Source: Sinorhizobium garamanticum (GTDB taxonomy: Bacteria; Pseudomonadota; Alphaproteobacteria; Rhizobiales; Rhizobiaceae). From it: a DNA stretch of 64,000 nucleotides. Within the stretch, counting starts at the first letter, position 1; each line of letters starts with the position of its first letter. Positions 50,354 to 60,279 of this stretch are shown one piece after another. The DNA is taken from NCBI RefSeq assembly GCF_029892065.1, contig NZ_CP120373.1:124001-188000 (forward strand), given 5' to 3'. The position numbers and the translations under genes were made by a program. Under the pieces are notes generated by a model. The model had not been told where the DNA came from. It did not search any database and saw only the letters and a program-made list of their open reading frames with translations.

Positions 50354-50423
50354 AGGTCATTCCCGCCGGAATGCAAGATCGACCATCGTCGAATGCATCG
50401 ATCGGAGGACTGGCCAAGACTTC

Positions 50424-51431
50424 CTAAGATGTGCCGATCGTCATCACGATCTTGCCGATGTGGTCGCCTTCTTCCATCAGGCGGTGACCATCGGCGACCC
50501 TTTCGAAGGGTAGAACCTGATGGATGACCGGCGCCACGGCGCCTCCTTCCAGCAATGGCCAGACCTTTGCCGCAAGCGCGTCGCGGATCGCCTGTTTTTC
50601 CGCGGATGTGCGCGGGCGAAGCGCAGACCCCATGACATGCAGGCGCTTCGTCAGGATCGGTCCGATATTGGCGCTTTCCACACGCGCGCCGCCCAGGAAG
50701 GCGATGATCGACAGGCGGCCGTCCTTCGCGAGCGAGCCGATATTGCGGTCGAAGTAGCGCCCGCCGACCATGTCGAGAATGACGTCCACTCCTCGCCCGC
50801 CGGTCTCATCAAGCGCAATGGTCTTGAAGTCTTCCTCGCGATAGTTGATCGCCCGCCTCGCCCCGAGCGCCTCGCAGGCCTTGCACTTCTCGGCGCTGCC
50901 GGCCGTCGCCAGAACATTGGCGCCGAAGGCTTTGGCGAGTTGGATTGCAGTGGTGCCGATACCGCTCGATCCGCCGTGAACCAGGATCGTTTCACCCGCC
51001 TTAAGCCCTGCCATATCGAAGACATTGGCCCAGACCGTGAAGAAAGTTTCCGGCAGCGCCGCCGCCTGTATCGCGTCATAGCCCTTTGGCCAGGCGAGTG
51101 CCTGCGTTGCCGGCACAGCGCAATATTCCGCATAGCCGCCGCCGTTGGCGAGCGCGCAGACCTTGTCCCCGATCGAGAAGCCGGTTGCGCCCTCGCCCAC
51201 AGCCACGACCTTGCCGGCCACTTCAAGGCCAAGGATCGGGCTCGCGCCGGGCGGCGGCGGATAGTCGCCCTTGCGCTGCAGAACATCCGGCCGGTTGATA
51301 CCGGCTGCCTCGACACGGATCAGGATATCGCCGGCTTTGACGTCCGGCAGCGGCCCGCGCGCCAAAACCATGTTTTCTGGTCCACCGGGGCTCGGCAGGT
51401 CCACATAGGTCATTTCAGTCGGAAGGGTCAT
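50424..51431 (-). CDS. NAD(P)H quinone oxidoreductase, PIG3 family (MDR)
   Basis: A 335-residue zinc-less medium-chain reductase. [21 protein letters not shown] then [32 protein letters not shown] are the PIG3/TED2-like opening, and the cofactor loop is [20 protein letters not shown]. It reduces quinones or other electrophiles with NADPH, a stress-protective role. GAGGATGCCGCC precedes the ATG. It is upstream of the small 23-codon unit but separated from it by a palindrome. Confidence 0.9.
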   Translation of the reverse strand: MTLPTEMTYVDLPSPGGPENMVLARGPLPDVKAGDILIRVEAAGINRPDVLQRKGDYPPPPGASPILGLEVAGKVVAVGEGATGFSIGDKVCALANGGGYAEYCAVPATQALAWPKGYDAIQAAALPETFFTVWANVFDMAGLKAGETILVHGGSSGIGTTAIQLAKAFGANVLATAGSAEKCKACEALGARRAINYREEDFKTIALDETGGRGVDVILDMVGGRYFDRNIGSLAKDGRLSIIAFLGGARVESANIGPILTKRLHVMGSALRPRTSAEKQAIRDALAAKVWPLLEGGAVAPVIHQVLPFERVADGHRLMEEGDHIGKIVMTIGTS

Positions 51432-51506
51432 GGCGGCATCCTCGCGAGCGTCTTTGCGACTATACCTATAGCCTGCTCGCGGCTCCGGAAAGTCGGATCC
51501 GGTCGG

Positions 51507-53306
51507 TCAATCTCCGTGGAGCAGCTCGAGCACGAGACCGCTTTCGCTCGCCTTGGCACGCGCCTTGATTTCGGCAATCTTCGCGCTGACCGTCTGACTG
51601 TCCGAAAGAATGAAGCCCTGCGGCAGCACGAGAACGGCGATCGAACAACGCATCAGCGGGAAATTCTTGCTGGCGCCGTCACGACCATATCCACTGATCC
51701 GTCCTTCCGCCTGGTGCTCATCGGAATAGAGCTGCCGGACGTCCGAGCGAAAATCGTCGACAAGGCGCATGAGGACAGTGCGGATTTCCTGATCTGTCAA
51801 GCCGCTGACGCCGACGAAGAAATCGTCGCCGCCGACATGCCCCAGGAACTTCTCCTCGCCTATGAAGTGGCGTCTGAGCAGGGCCGCAAACAGCGTGATC
51901 GCCAAGTCGCCCTTCTGGAAGCCATAGGTGTCGTTGAACGGCTTGAAGTCGTCGAAGTCGCAATAGCAGAAATAGCGGGTCTCATCGCCGTCGAGGATCG
52001 TATCCTGCACATAGTCGCGGATCGCGCGATTGCCTGGCAGGCCGGTCAGTGGGTTCTGCTCCTGCGCCATCTTCAACTGTTTCTCGTTGATGATCTTCAG
52101 CAGCGACGACGCAGAAAGAATGCCGGCGTAGCGCATGTTTTCCGTCAGGATCACACAGTCGCTGCCGTCCATGCCGGCGAAGATTTTCAGCATCTCGTCG
52201 GCGGGCGTGTCGAGATCGGCAATCGGGGCCGGGCTCACGAAATGCGAGATACGGCGCTGATAGATGCGGTTCTTCAGAAGATCGCGGCCGAAGGGATGAT
52301 AGATCATTTCCTTGACGTGATACTCGTGCAGGATGCCACGCGGCTCGCCATTGGCGTTCAGCACCGGAAAGAAAGCCTGGCGCGGATTGAGCCGGAAGAG
52401 ATCGAAGACGGATTCGAGTTCATCGCTTTCCCTGACGGCCGGAAGCTGTTCGATCTGTTTTCTGATCAGGATGCTGTCGAGCGTTGCGGAGGAGCGCCGT
52501 GCGGCGCCGCTCAATTCCAGATGGGGATAAACCGGCTGCAGCTCGCTGAGATGCGTGGTGGGGCGCGCAATGAAATAGCCCTGAACCAGGTCGCATCCGA
52601 GATCGCGGCACGCGAGAAACTCGGCTTCCGTCTCCACACCCTCCGCGATCACCCGCGTTCCGAGCACGTGTGCCGTGTTGACCGTGTGCCGCACTAGGTG
52701 GCGCTTGCGCGGGTCCCGCTCGATGCCGGAGATGAAATGCCGATCGATCTTGACGTAGTCGACGGGCTGGTCGCACAGCAATTTCAAGCCGTTGAAGCCC
52801 GCGCCGAAATCGTCGATCGCGAGCTTGAAACCGGCAAGCCGCAATTGCCGGACCAGCGCGGAAAAATCCGGCATCTTGCCGCCGTCGAAGCGCTCCGAAA
52901 GCTCGAAGCAGAGCGAAGACGGGGCAATGTTGGCGCGCTTCAGGTGGTTGACGAGGCGCTCGACTATATCGTCCTCGCCACCGACCAGCCTAGAATCGAA
53001 ATTCAGGAAAAGGGTTCGGGCCGAAAAATCGGGAATCGTCGCGAAGGCAGCAACGGCGCGGCTGTTGATAAGGTGTTCGAGTGCGAGCAGCTGGCCCACC
53101 TCCTCCGCCTTGTCCAGCAATTCGAGTGGCGAGGCAAAGCCGAGGCGCTGGAACCCGCGCATCAGCGATTCATAGCCGAAGACGGCACCGGTCGTCGCCT
53201 CGACGATCGGCTGGAAGGCGTTCTCGATGACGAGCTTGGCAAGCGTGACGATCTGGTCGTCGCCGAAGCGGCGAAGGGAAAGAATTTCGGCGGGGGCGAC
53301 GGACAT
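51507..53306 (-). CDS. EAL-CBS-GGDEF cyclic-di-GMP protein
   Basis: A 599-residue cytosolic protein with the order EAL (about 25-260), CBS pair (about 270-400), GGDEF (about 410-565). In EAL the signature is YESLMRG rather than E-A-L, but the catalytic residues are kept: Asn in LFLNFD, Glu in CFELSE, DDFGAGF, VKIDRHF, AEGVETEAEF and VQGYFIA. The cyclase motif is GGDDF (about 490), with the metal-binding Asp in DFDDFKPFNDTYG. No inhibitory RXXD site is seen before it. It may act as phosphodiesterase, cyclase or both, with CBS domains sensing nucleotides. ATG at 53306 has GGAG six bases upstream. Confidence 0.87.
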   Translation of the reverse strand: MSVAPAEILSLRRFGDDQIVTLAKLVIENAFQPIVEATTGAVFGYESLMRGFQRLGFASPLELLDKAEEVGQLLALEHLINSRAVAAFATIPDFSARTLFLNFDSRLVGGEDDIVERLVNHLKRANIAPSSLCFELSERFDGGKMPDFSALVRQLRLAGFKLAIDDFGAGFNGLKLLCDQPVDYVKIDRHFISGIERDPRKRHLVRHTVNTAHVLGTRVIAEGVETEAEFLACRDLGCDLVQGYFIARPTTHLSELQPVYPHLELSGAARRSSATLDSILIRKQIEQLPAVRESDELESVFDLFRLNPRQAFFPVLNANGEPRGILHEYHVKEMIYHPFGRDLLKNRIYQRRISHFVSPAPIADLDTPADEMLKIFAGMDGSDCVILTENMRYAGILSASSLLKIINEKQLKMAQEQNPLTGLPGNRAIRDYVQDTILDGDETRYFCYCDFDDFKPFNDTYGFQKGDLAITLFAALLRRHFIGEEKFLGHVGGDDFFVGVSGLTDQEIRTVLMRLVDDFRSDVRQLYSDEHQAEGRISGYGRDGASKNFPLMRCSIAVLVLPQGFILSDSQTVSAKIAEIKARAKASESGLVLELLHGD

Positions 53307-53473
53307 GCCGGGCTCCAGGAACATACACAGACAATGGCCGCGCCAGCATCGGCGGCAAGCGTCAACGAAACCTTTCGCGAATGTGAAAGTTTGATGAAGG
53401 ATTCGCGGGTTGAGTAGAGCGTATCGGCATGCGCTGCTTATGGTTGCACAACGCCGAAGCGGCCCGGTCTTCG

Positions 53474-54022
53474 TCAGCCCTTGGCAAGAACGCCGAAAGC
53501 GATCAGCGCAAGCCCTTGCATGACGAGATCGACCGCGAGGAACAGCCCGAGAATCCACAGGCTGTCGACCGGCCATCCGGCAGCAATGATGAGGCCGGCA
53601 GCTAGGGTGACGAGCCCACCGATGACGATCCAGCCCCAGCCGGGGAGCGGCCTGAGCTTAAAGCCGACCCAGATGCGGAAGCCGCCGGCAACAATCAGCG
53701 CCACGGCCATCAGGAAAGTCAGGATCGAGGAAGCAAGAGCCGGGTTGATGAACGCAAAGAGGCCGGCCGCCGCATAACACGCGCCGCTCAAGACCCAATA
53801 GAGGACGCTTTCCCAGCTCTTGACCTGAAACGCGTGGGCAAGGTTGAGCAGGCCACCGATGAGCATGATCAGGCCGACGTAATAGACCGAAGCAACCGTC
53901 GCCATGAGCAGATTGCCGAAAGCGATGCCGCCGCACATGATCAGGATCACGCCGAGCGCGATGAACCACGCCCATTTTCCGGCGACAGCCTCTCTACCGG
54001 CGGGATCGAACGTGTGGGCCAT
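53474..54022 (-). CDS. HdeD/DUF308 family membrane protein
   Basis: A 182-residue protein with six hydrophobic helices in two similar halves (GVILIMCGGIAFGNLLMATVASVYYVGLIMLIGGLLNLAHAFQ and GGFRIWVGFKL then GWGWIVIGGLVTLAAGLII). This is the HdeD family, known in E. coli for acid resistance at the inner membrane. ATG at 54022 has GGAGG before it; a longer frame at 54208 is not HdeD-like and overlaps the betI operator. Divergent from betI. Confidence 0.85.
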   Translation of the reverse strand: MAHTFDPAGREAVAGKWAWFIALGVILIMCGGIAFGNLLMATVASVYYVGLIMLIGGLLNLAHAFQVKSWESVLYWVLSGACYAAAGLFAFINPALASSILTFLMAVALIVAGGFRIWVGFKLRPLPGWGWIVIGGLVTLAAGLIIAAGWPVDSLWILGLFLAVDLVMQGLALIAFGVLAKG

Positions 54023-54116
54023 TTTCAACCTCCAGTCCTCGGCAAGCATGAACGCCGCCTCGTGATTGAGCCGGATTTCGCAGCAAAAAGAAAGAGAAAA
54101 AGCGACAAATTTTTTA

Positions 54117-54136
54117 TTGATTGATGAGTCAATCAA
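54117..54136. promoter_or_regulatory. BetI operator candidate upstream of betI
   Basis: TTGATTGA-TGAG-TCAATCAA, perfect 8+8 arms with a four-base centre, 32 bases before the betI start. BetI represses the bet operon in the absence of choline, and BetI sites contain TTGA...TCAA dyads of this kind. The assignment is by position and motif. Confidence 0.75.
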
Positions 54137-54168
54137 AAATAAACTGGAGGCATTCGAGGGAGTTTCGG

Positions 54169-54774
54169 ATGCCGAAAATCGGGATGGAGCCTGTACGCCG
54201 AAAGGCACTGGTCGACGCGGCGTTGCGCGTGATCGGCGACCAGGGCACGCTCTCGGTCACCATGTCGGACATCGCCAGAACCGCCGGCGTCTCGCCGGCT
54301 CTGGCGCACCACTACTTCGGCAGCAAGGAACAATTGTTGATCGCAACGATCCGCAGTCTTTTGGCGCAGCTGCGTGACGACGCGGTCGCTGCGCTCAGGG
54401 CGGCGGCGACGCCGCGCGAGAGGGTGAGCGCGTTGATCCGCGTGAGCTTTCGCGCAGACCAGTTCGCGCCAGAGACGGTCGCCGCCTGGCTCGCCTTCTA
54501 TTCGGAAGCGCAACGGTCGGAAGATGTCCGCCGCCTTCTCGTTATCTACGCGCGGCGGCTGCGCTCCAACCTGCTGGCGAGCCTCAGGGCGCTCTGCCCG
54601 GTCGATGACGCGGAACGCATTGCCGAGGGCGCGGCTGCGATGATCGACGGGCTCTACATCCGGCAAAGTCTGAAATCGGCGCCGATCAGCATCGAAGCTT
54701 CGATCGCGCTGACAGAGGATTATGTGACCGCGCATTTGCAGGCGGATGATGGCGGAAATCGCCCCTCACCCTAG
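54169..54774 (+). CDS. betI: TetR-type choline-responsive repressor BetI
   Basis: A 201-residue TetR regulator: MEPVRRKALVDAALRVIGDQGTLSVTMSDIARTAGVSPALAHHYFGSKEQLL is the BetI HTH and family opening. It represses betICBA and derepresses on choline. ATG at 54169 has GGAG eight bases upstream; an in-frame start at 54121 falls in the operator. The last five codons and stop (NRPSP-stop) lie inside the REP-like element starting at 54761, so the repeat provides the end of the gene. Confidence 0.95.
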   Translation: MPKIGMEPVRRKALVDAALRVIGDQGTLSVTMSDIARTAGVSPALAHHYFGSKEQLLIATIRSLLAQLRDDAVAALRAAATPRERVSALIRVSFRADQFAPETVAAWLAFYSEAQRSEDVRRLLVIYARRLRSNLLASLRALCPVDDAERIAEGAAAMIDGLYIRQSLKSAPISIEASIALTEDYVTAHLQADDGGNRPSP

Positions 54775-54868
54775 CCCTCTCCCGCACGCGGGGAGAGGGG
54801 ATTTGGAGGCCGCGGCATGTCCCTTCTCCCCGCGAGCGGGGAAGGGTGGCGGCAGCCGGATGAGGGAC
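54761..54868. repeat. REP-like element in the bet operon, copy 1
   Basis: CCCCTCACCCTAGCCCTCTC, CCGCACGCGGGGAGAGGGG and CTTCTCCCCGCGAGCGGGGA, ending GGCAGCCGGATGAGGG: two hairpins with GC-rich loops. A shorter copy lies between betB and betA (57941-58008). This copy covers the betI stop and leaves about 54 bases to the betC start, so it may attenuate or stabilise the mRNA between the two genes. Confidence 0.8.
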
Positions 54869-54922
54869 GATCGCCTGCAACACGTAACAAACTGCAGTTC
54901 GAACCATCAAGGAACCAACCAA

Positions 54923-56461
54923 GTGACCGCCGGGAAGCCCAATATTCTGATCATCATGGTGGACCAACTGAACGGAAAGCTCTTTCCGGACGGCCCCGCC
55001 GACTTCCTACATGCGCCGAACCTCAAGGCGCTGGCCAAGCGCTCGGCCCGCTTCCGCAACAACTACACGTCGTCGCCGTTGTGTGCTCCTGCCCGCGCGT
55101 CCTTCATGGCCGGGCAATTGCCGAGCCGCACCCGCGTCTACGACAATGCCGCCGAGTACCAGTCCTCGATCCCCACCTACGCCCATCACCTGCGCCGGGC
55201 CGGCTACTACACAGCGCTTTCCGGCAAGATGCATTTCGTCGGGCCGGATCAATTGCACGGCTTCGAGGAGCGCCTGACGACCGATATCTATCCGGCCGAT
55301 TTCGGGTGGACGCCGGACTACCGCAGGCCCGGCGAGCGGATCGACTGGTGGTACCACAACCTCGGTTCCGTCACCGGCGCCGGCGTGGCGGAAATCACCA
55401 ACCAGATGGAATATGACGACGAGGTGGCGTTTCTGGCGAACCAGAAGCTCTACCAGCTCTCGCGCGAGAATGACGACGAAGGCCGTCGCCCCTGGTGCCT
55501 CACCGTCTCCTTCACCCACCCGCACGATCCCTATGTCGCACGACGCAAGTTCTGGGACCTCTACGAGAATTGCGAGCATCTGCTGCCTGAGGTCGGCGCC
55601 CTCCCCCTCGATCGGCAGGACCCACATTCGCGCCGCATCATGCTCTCCTGCGACTACGAAAACTTCGACGTGACCGAGGAGAACATCCGCCGGTCGCGGC
55701 AGGCCTATTTCGCCAACATCTCCTATCTCGACGAAAAAGTGGGAGAACTCATCGACACGCTCACGCGGACGAGGATGCTTGACGACACACTCATCCTCTT
55801 CTGCTCCGACCACGGCGATATGCTCGGCGAGCGCGGCCTTTGGTTCAAGATGAACTTCTTCGAAGGCTCGGCGCGCGTACCGTTGATGATCGCCGGGCCG
55901 GGCGTCACCGCCGGCCTGCACCTGACGCCAACCTCGAACCTCGACGTGACGCCGACGCTTGCCGACCTTGCCGGCATTTCCATGGACGAGGTGCAGCCCT
56001 GGACAGACGGCGTCAGCCTTCTGCCGATGGTGAACGGTGCGGAGCGCACGGAACCGGTGCTGATGGAATACGCGGCGGAGGCTTCCTACGCGCCGCTCGT
56101 GGCGATCCGCGAAGGCAAGTGGAAATATATCCACTGCGCGCTCGACCCGGACCAGCTCTACGATCTCGAGGCCGATCCGCTGGAACTCACCAATCTTGCG
56201 GAAAATCCGCGCGGACCCGTCGACCAGGCGACGCTCCGGGCCTTCCGCGACATGCGCGCCGCCCACTGGGACATGGAGGCCTTCGACGCGGCCGTGCGCG
56301 AAAGCCAGGCGCGGCGCTGGGTGGTCTACGAGGCGCTCCGCAACGGCGCCTATTATCCCTGGGACCACCAGCCGCTGCAGAAGGCATCCGAGCGCTACAT
56401 GCGCAACCACATGAACCTCGACAATCTCGAGGAATCCAAGCGCTATCCGCGGGGAGAATGA
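54923..56461 (+). CDS. betC: choline sulfatase BetC
   Basis: A 512-residue sulfatase, the length known for the Sinorhizobium enzyme. Formylglycine precursor Cys54 is in [10 protein letters not shown] (C-X-P-X-R); [15 protein letters not shown] carries the metal-binding Asp, and [13 protein letters not shown] the second metal site. It converts choline-O-sulfate to choline and sulfate in the cytosol. GTG at 54923 is chosen because upstream in-frame sequence lies in the REP element and family sequence begins there. It is followed one base later by betB. Confidence 0.95.
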   Translation: MTAGKPNILIIMVDQLNGKLFPDGPADFLHAPNLKALAKRSARFRNNYTSSPLCAPARASFMAGQLPSRTRVYDNAAEYQSSIPTYAHHLRRAGYYTALSGKMHFVGPDQLHGFEERLTTDIYPADFGWTPDYRRPGERIDWWYHNLGSVTGAGVAEITNQMEYDDEVAFLANQKLYQLSRENDDEGRRPWCLTVSFTHPHDPYVARRKFWDLYENCEHLLPEVGALPLDRQDPHSRRIMLSCDYENFDVTEENIRRSRQAYFANISYLDEKVGELIDTLTRTRMLDDTLILFCSDHGDMLGERGLWFKMNFFEGSARVPLMIAGPGVTAGLHLTPTSNLDVTPTLADLAGISMDEVQPWTDGVSLLPMVNGAERTEPVLMEYAAEASYAPLVAIREGKWKYIHCALDPDQLYDLEADPLELTNLAENPRGPVDQATLRAFRDMRAAHWDMEAFDAAVRESQARRWVVYEALRNGAYYPWDHQPLQKASERYMRNHMNLDNLEESKRYPRGE

Positions 56462-56462
56462 C

Positions 56463-57926
56463 ATGAAAGCCCAACCGAAAGCCTCGCACTTCATCGACGG
56501 CGAATATGTCGAGGACACCGCCGGCACCGTGATCGAGAGCGTGTATCCGGCAACCGGCGAGGTGATCGCCCGCCTACATGCGGCGACGCCCGCGATCGTC
56601 GAAAAGGCGATCGCCGCGGCGAAACGGGCGCAGCCAGAATGGGCGGCGATGAGCCCGACGGCACGCGGCCGCATCCTGAAGCGCGCCGCCGAAATCATGC
56701 GCGAGCGCAACCGCGAGCTTTCAGAGCTGGAAACGCTCGATACCGGCAAGCCGATCCAGGAAACGATCGTCGCCGACCCGACCTCGGGCGCCGACAGCTT
56801 CGAGTTCTTCGGCGGCGTCGTGGCGGCTGCACTCAACGGCGACTATATCCCGCTTGGGCAGGATTTCGCCTATACGAAGCGGGTGCCGCTCGGAGTCTGC
56901 GTCGGCATCGGCGCCTGGAACTATCCGCAGCAGATCGCCTGCTGGAAGGGCGCGCCGGCGCTCGCGGCCGGCAATGCCATGGTCTTCAAGCCATCGGAAA
57001 ACACGCCCCTCGGCGCGCTGAAGATCGCCGAAATCCTGGTCGAAGCCGGGCTACCCAAGGGCCTCTACAATGTGATCCAAGGCGACCGGTCGACCGGCCC
57101 CCTGCTCGTCAATCACCCCGATGTCGCCAAGGTGTCGCTGACCGGCTCGGTGCCGACCGGCAAAAAAGTGGCAGGGGCCGCCGCGGCCGAACTCAAGCAC
57201 GTCACCATGGAGCTCGGCGGCAAGTCGCCGCTGATCGTCTTCGACGACGCCGACCTCGAAAGCGCCATCGGCGGCGCCATGCTCGGCAACTTTTATTCGA
57301 CGGGCCAAGTCTGCTCGAACGGCACCCGGGTCTTTGTGCAGAGGAAAGTCAAGGACACCTTCCTGTCGCGGCTGAAGGAGCGCACCGAGGCCATCGTGAT
57401 CGGCGACCCGATGGACGAAGCGACGCAGTTCGGGCCGATGGTCTCGAAGGCGCAACGCGACAAGGTCTTCGCCTATATCGAGAAGGGCAAGGCGGAGGGC
57501 GCGCGGCTCGTGACCGGTGGCGGCATTCCGAACGACGTCAATACCAACGGCACCTATATCCAGCCGACCGTCTTTGCCGACGTCACCGACGAGATGACGA
57601 TCGCGCGCGAGGAGATCTTCGGGCCGGTCATGTGCGTGCTCGACTTCGACGATGAGGCGGAGGTCGTCGCCCGGGCGAACGCGACCGAATTCGGCCTTTC
57701 CGCCGGCGTCTTCACGGCCGACATCACCCGCGCCCACCGCGTGGTCGACCAGCTCGAGGCGGGCACGCTCTGGATCAACACCTACAACCTCTGCCCGGTC
57801 GAGATCCCCTTCGGCGGCTCGAAGCAATCGGGCTTCGGACGGGAGAATTCGGTCGCGGCGCTCGACCACTACACAGAGCTCAAGACCGTCTATGTCGGCA
57901 TGGGGAAGGTCGAGGCGCCGTACTGA
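56463..57926 (+). CDS. betB: betaine aldehyde dehydrogenase BetB
   Basis: A 487-residue aldehyde dehydrogenase: catalytic Cys284 ([12 protein letters not shown]), general base Glu250 ([18 protein letters not shown]), and NAD-binding GSVPTGKKV. It oxidises betaine aldehyde to glycine betaine, the osmoprotectant. The start is one base after betC, so they are co-transcribed and probably translationally coupled. A REP-like element separates it from betA. Confidence 0.96.
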   Translation: MKAQPKASHFIDGEYVEDTAGTVIESVYPATGEVIARLHAATPAIVEKAIAAAKRAQPEWAAMSPTARGRILKRAAEIMRERNRELSELETLDTGKPIQETIVADPTSGADSFEFFGGVVAAALNGDYIPLGQDFAYTKRVPLGVCVGIGAWNYPQQIACWKGAPALAAGNAMVFKPSENTPLGALKIAEILVEAGLPKGLYNVIQGDRSTGPLLVNHPDVAKVSLTGSVPTGKKVAGAAAAELKHVTMELGGKSPLIVFDDADLESAIGGAMLGNFYSTGQVCSNGTRVFVQRKVKDTFLSRLKERTEAIVIGDPMDEATQFGPMVSKAQRDKVFAYIEKGKAEGARLVTGGGIPNDVNTNGTYIQPTVFADVTDEMTIAREEIFGPVMCVLDFDDEAEVVARANATEFGLSAGVFTADITRAHRVVDQLEAGTLWINTYNLCPVEIPFGGSKQSGFGRENSVAALDHYTELKTVYVGMGKVEAPY

Positions 57927-57940
57927 ACGTTGGCGTCTTG

Positions 57941-58008
57941 CCCCTCACCCGCCGCGAGTCCCTTCTCCCCGCGAGCGGGGAAAAGGTGGCGGCAGCCGGA
58001 TGAGGGGC
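57941..58008. repeat. REP-like element in the bet operon, copy 2
   Basis: CCCCTCACCCGCCGCGAG, CCTTCTCCCCGCGAGCGGGG, then GGCAGCCGGATGAGGGGC: the right half matches copy 1 nearly base for base. It fills most of the betB-betA gap (57927-58040), leaving 32 bases to the betA start. Confidence 0.8.
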
Positions 58009-58040
58009 ATGCCGAGGGCATCAAATAGAAAGAAAAGAGA

Positions 58041-59690
58041 ATGCAGGCAGATTTCGTCATCATCGGTTCCGGTTCGGCTGGCTCGGCGCTGGCCTATCGC
58101 CTGTCGGAAGACGGCAAGCATTCGGTTATCGTGCTGGAGTTCGGTGGCTCGGACATCGGCCCGTTCATCCAGATGCCGGCAGCGCTCGCCTGGCCGATGA
58201 GCATGGACCGCTACAATTGGGGCTACCTTTCGGAACCCGAGCCGAACCTGAACAACCGGCGCATCACCGCGCCGCGCGGCAAGGTGATCGGCGGTTCCTC
58301 CTCGATCAACGGCATGGTCTATGTGCGCGGCCACGCGGAGGACTTCAATCGCTGGGAGGAACTGGGCGCCCAGGGCTGGGCTTATGCCGACGTGCTACCC
58401 TATTTCAAGCGGATGGAACATTCGCATGGTGGCGAAGATGGCTGGCGCGGCACGCAGGGGCCGCTGCATATCCAGCGCGGCAGCGTCAGGAACCCGCTCT
58501 TTCACGCCTTCATCCAGGCGGGAAAGCAGGCGGGGTTCGAACTCACCGACGACTATAACGGCTCGAAGCAGGAAGGCTTCGGCCTGATGGAGCAGACGAC
58601 CTGGCGAGGTCGGCGCTGGTCGGCCGCTTCCGCCTATCTGAAGCCGGCGCTGAAGCGCCCGAATGTTGAACTGATCCGCTGCCTCGCCCACAAAATCGTG
58701 ATCGAGAACGGTCGCGCGACAGGCGTCGAGATCGAGCGCAACGGCCGGACCGAGGTGGTGAAGGCCAATCGGGAGGTGATCCTCTCCGCCTCGTCCTTCA
58801 ACTCACCGAAGCTGTTGATGCTCTCCGGCATCGGCCCGGCGGCGCATCTGAAGGAGATGGGCATCGAGGTGAGGGCCGACCGGCCGGGCGTCGGTCAGAA
58901 CCTTCAGGATCACATGGAGTTCTATTTCCAGCAGGTCAGCACCAAACCGGTCTCGCTCTATTCCTGGCTGCCGTGGTTCTGGCAGGGGGTAGCGGGCGCG
59001 CAATGGCTGTTCTTCAAGAGAGGCCTTGGTGTTTCCAACCAGTTCGAGGCCTGCGCTTTCCTGCGCTCGGCGCCGGGGGTCAAACAGCCCGATATCCAGT
59101 ACCATTTCCTGCCGGTGGCGATCAGCTACGACGGCAAGGCGGCCGCCAACACGCACGGCTTCCAAGTGCATGTCGGCTACAATCTCTCGAAGTCGCGCGG
59201 CAGCGTCACCCTTCGCTCGTCCGACCCGAAGGCCGATCCGGTGATCCGCTTCAACTACATGAGCCACCCGGAGGACTGGGAGAAATTCCGCCACTGCGTG
59301 CGGCTGACGCGCGAGATCTTCAGCCAGAAGGCTTTCGACCAGTATCGCGGACCGGAAATCCAGCCGGGCGACAAGGTCCAGACGGACGACGAGATCGACG
59401 CCTTCCTGCGCGAGCATCTCGAAAGTGCCTACCACCCCTGCGGCACCTGCAAGATGGGCGCCAAGGACGACCCGATGGCGGTCGTGGATCCGGAAGCGCG
59501 GGTGATCGGCGTCGATGGCTTGCGCGTCGCCGACTCCTCGATCTTCCCGCATGTCACCTATGGCAACCTCAACGGCCCATCGATCATGACCGGCGAGAAG
59601 GCGGCCGACCATATCCTCGGCAAGCAGCCGCTCGCCCGCTCCAACCAGGAGCCGTGGGTCAATCCGCGCTGGGCGCTAAGCGACCGGTAA
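58041..59690 (+). CDS. betA: choline dehydrogenase BetA
   Basis: A 549-residue GMC flavoprotein: FAD-binding [15 protein letters not shown] at 6-20, the GMC signature [18 protein letters not shown] (about 80-97) and [18 protein letters not shown]. The active-site His lies in [14 protein letters not shown] (about 467), and the C-terminal [13 protein letters not shown] is conserved. It oxidises choline to betaine aldehyde at the membrane, feeding betB. Fourth gene of betICBA. AAGAAAAGAGA precedes the ATG. Confidence 0.95.
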   Translation: MQADFVIIGSGSAGSALAYRLSEDGKHSVIVLEFGGSDIGPFIQMPAALAWPMSMDRYNWGYLSEPEPNLNNRRITAPRGKVIGGSSSINGMVYVRGHAEDFNRWEELGAQGWAYADVLPYFKRMEHSHGGEDGWRGTQGPLHIQRGSVRNPLFHAFIQAGKQAGFELTDDYNGSKQEGFGLMEQTTWRGRRWSAASAYLKPALKRPNVELIRCLAHKIVIENGRATGVEIERNGRTEVVKANREVILSASSFNSPKLLMLSGIGPAAHLKEMGIEVRADRPGVGQNLQDHMEFYFQQVSTKPVSLYSWLPWFWQGVAGAQWLFFKRGLGVSNQFEACAFLRSAPGVKQPDIQYHFLPVAISYDGKAAANTHGFQVHVGYNLSKSRGSVTLRSSDPKADPVIRFNYMSHPEDWEKFRHCVRLTREIFSQKAFDQYRGPEIQPGDKVQTDDEIDAFLREHLESAYHPCGTCKMGAKDDPMAVVDPEARVIGVDGLRVADSSIFPHVTYGNLNGPSIMTGEKAADHILGKQPLARSNQEPWVNPRWALSDR

Positions 59691-59790
59691 AGCGCGTCGC
59701 GTTCAAACGTATTCACGCACCGCGCTTTACCTTTTTGTTTTCATGCATGTCGTTACCCCAAAACCGCTGCGCACTTTTGGGCGACATGCA
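59688..59790. repeat. two-palindrome intergenic element after betA
   Basis: TAAAGCGCG...CGCGCTTTA (59688-59729) and GCATGTCG...CGACATGC (59745-59789), with CCCAAAA/TTTTGGG within the second stem. It overlaps the betA stop (TAA at 59688-59690), so the repeat supplies the stop codon. It lies between the convergent betA and DUF6644-like genes and likely works as a bidirectional terminator. The architecture is RIME-like but the sequence differs from copies 1-3. Confidence 0.7.
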
Positions 59791-60279
59791 CTATTCCAAC
59801 AGGAAGCCGATCCAGCGGCCGGCAAGCACCGCGCCGGTCCAGATCACCATGGAAAGCAGCGCCGAAAGGCGGACCCTCATGGAGAGCGGTCCGCCTTTGA
59901 CGGCGGCGCGCCATTGCGGCGTCATGTGCAATAACGCCGCGTTGACGATGCCGAGCGAGAGCAGCGTGATCTTCGTCAGAAAGGCCGGGTTGCCGGCATA
60001 TTCAACCGGCCGAACGCTGAAGAGGCAAAAGCCCGTGATGATCGCCAGCGCCACGCCGACCGCCGCCGCGCGCGACAGATACGGCCCGACGACCGCAACC
60101 GGCACCTTCCCGAAGAAACCCAGCAGCCTGAGATCAAGCGGCAGGATCGCACCGACGATTATCCCGATCGACAGGATATGCGCAGCATTCGCGAAGAGGT
60201 ACAGGGTCGCCGAGCGCCGTATCGCCACCGCAAAAGGCAGGGCGCCAATCCACTCCAGCACCTCCGCCCCGCTCATCAA
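59791..60279 (-). CDS. DUF6644-like small polytopic membrane protein
   Basis: A 162-residue protein with about four to five hydrophobic helices (YLFANAAHILSIGIIVGAILPLDL, SRAAAVGVALAIITGFCLFS, FLTKITLLSLGIVNAALLHM, LLSMVIWTGAVLAGRWIGFLL). A conserved-looking His in AAHILSIGIIVG and HM in LLHMTP could bind heme or copper. It resembles membrane partners such as the DUF6644 group, but I am unsure. Its start overlaps the stop of the periplasmic gene by 4 bases, so the two are one operon. Confidence 0.55.
   Translation of the reverse strand: MMSGAEVLEWIGALPFAVAIRRSATLYLFANAAHILSIGIIVGAILPLDLRLLGFFGKVPVAVVGPYLSRAAAVGVALAIITGFCLFSVRPVEYAGNPAFLTKITLLSLGIVNAALLHMTPQWRAAVKGGPLSMRVRLSALLSMVIWTGAVLAGRWIGFLLE

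Noticed and set aside
50520..52697. 725-codon plus-strand frame opposite the quinone reductase and EAL protein
   Set aside because: It crosses the boundary of two well-supported minus-strand genes and shows shadow composition.
55007..56836. 609-codon minus-strand frame opposite betC and betB
   Set aside because: It spans two convincing plus-strand genes and has no recognisable domain.
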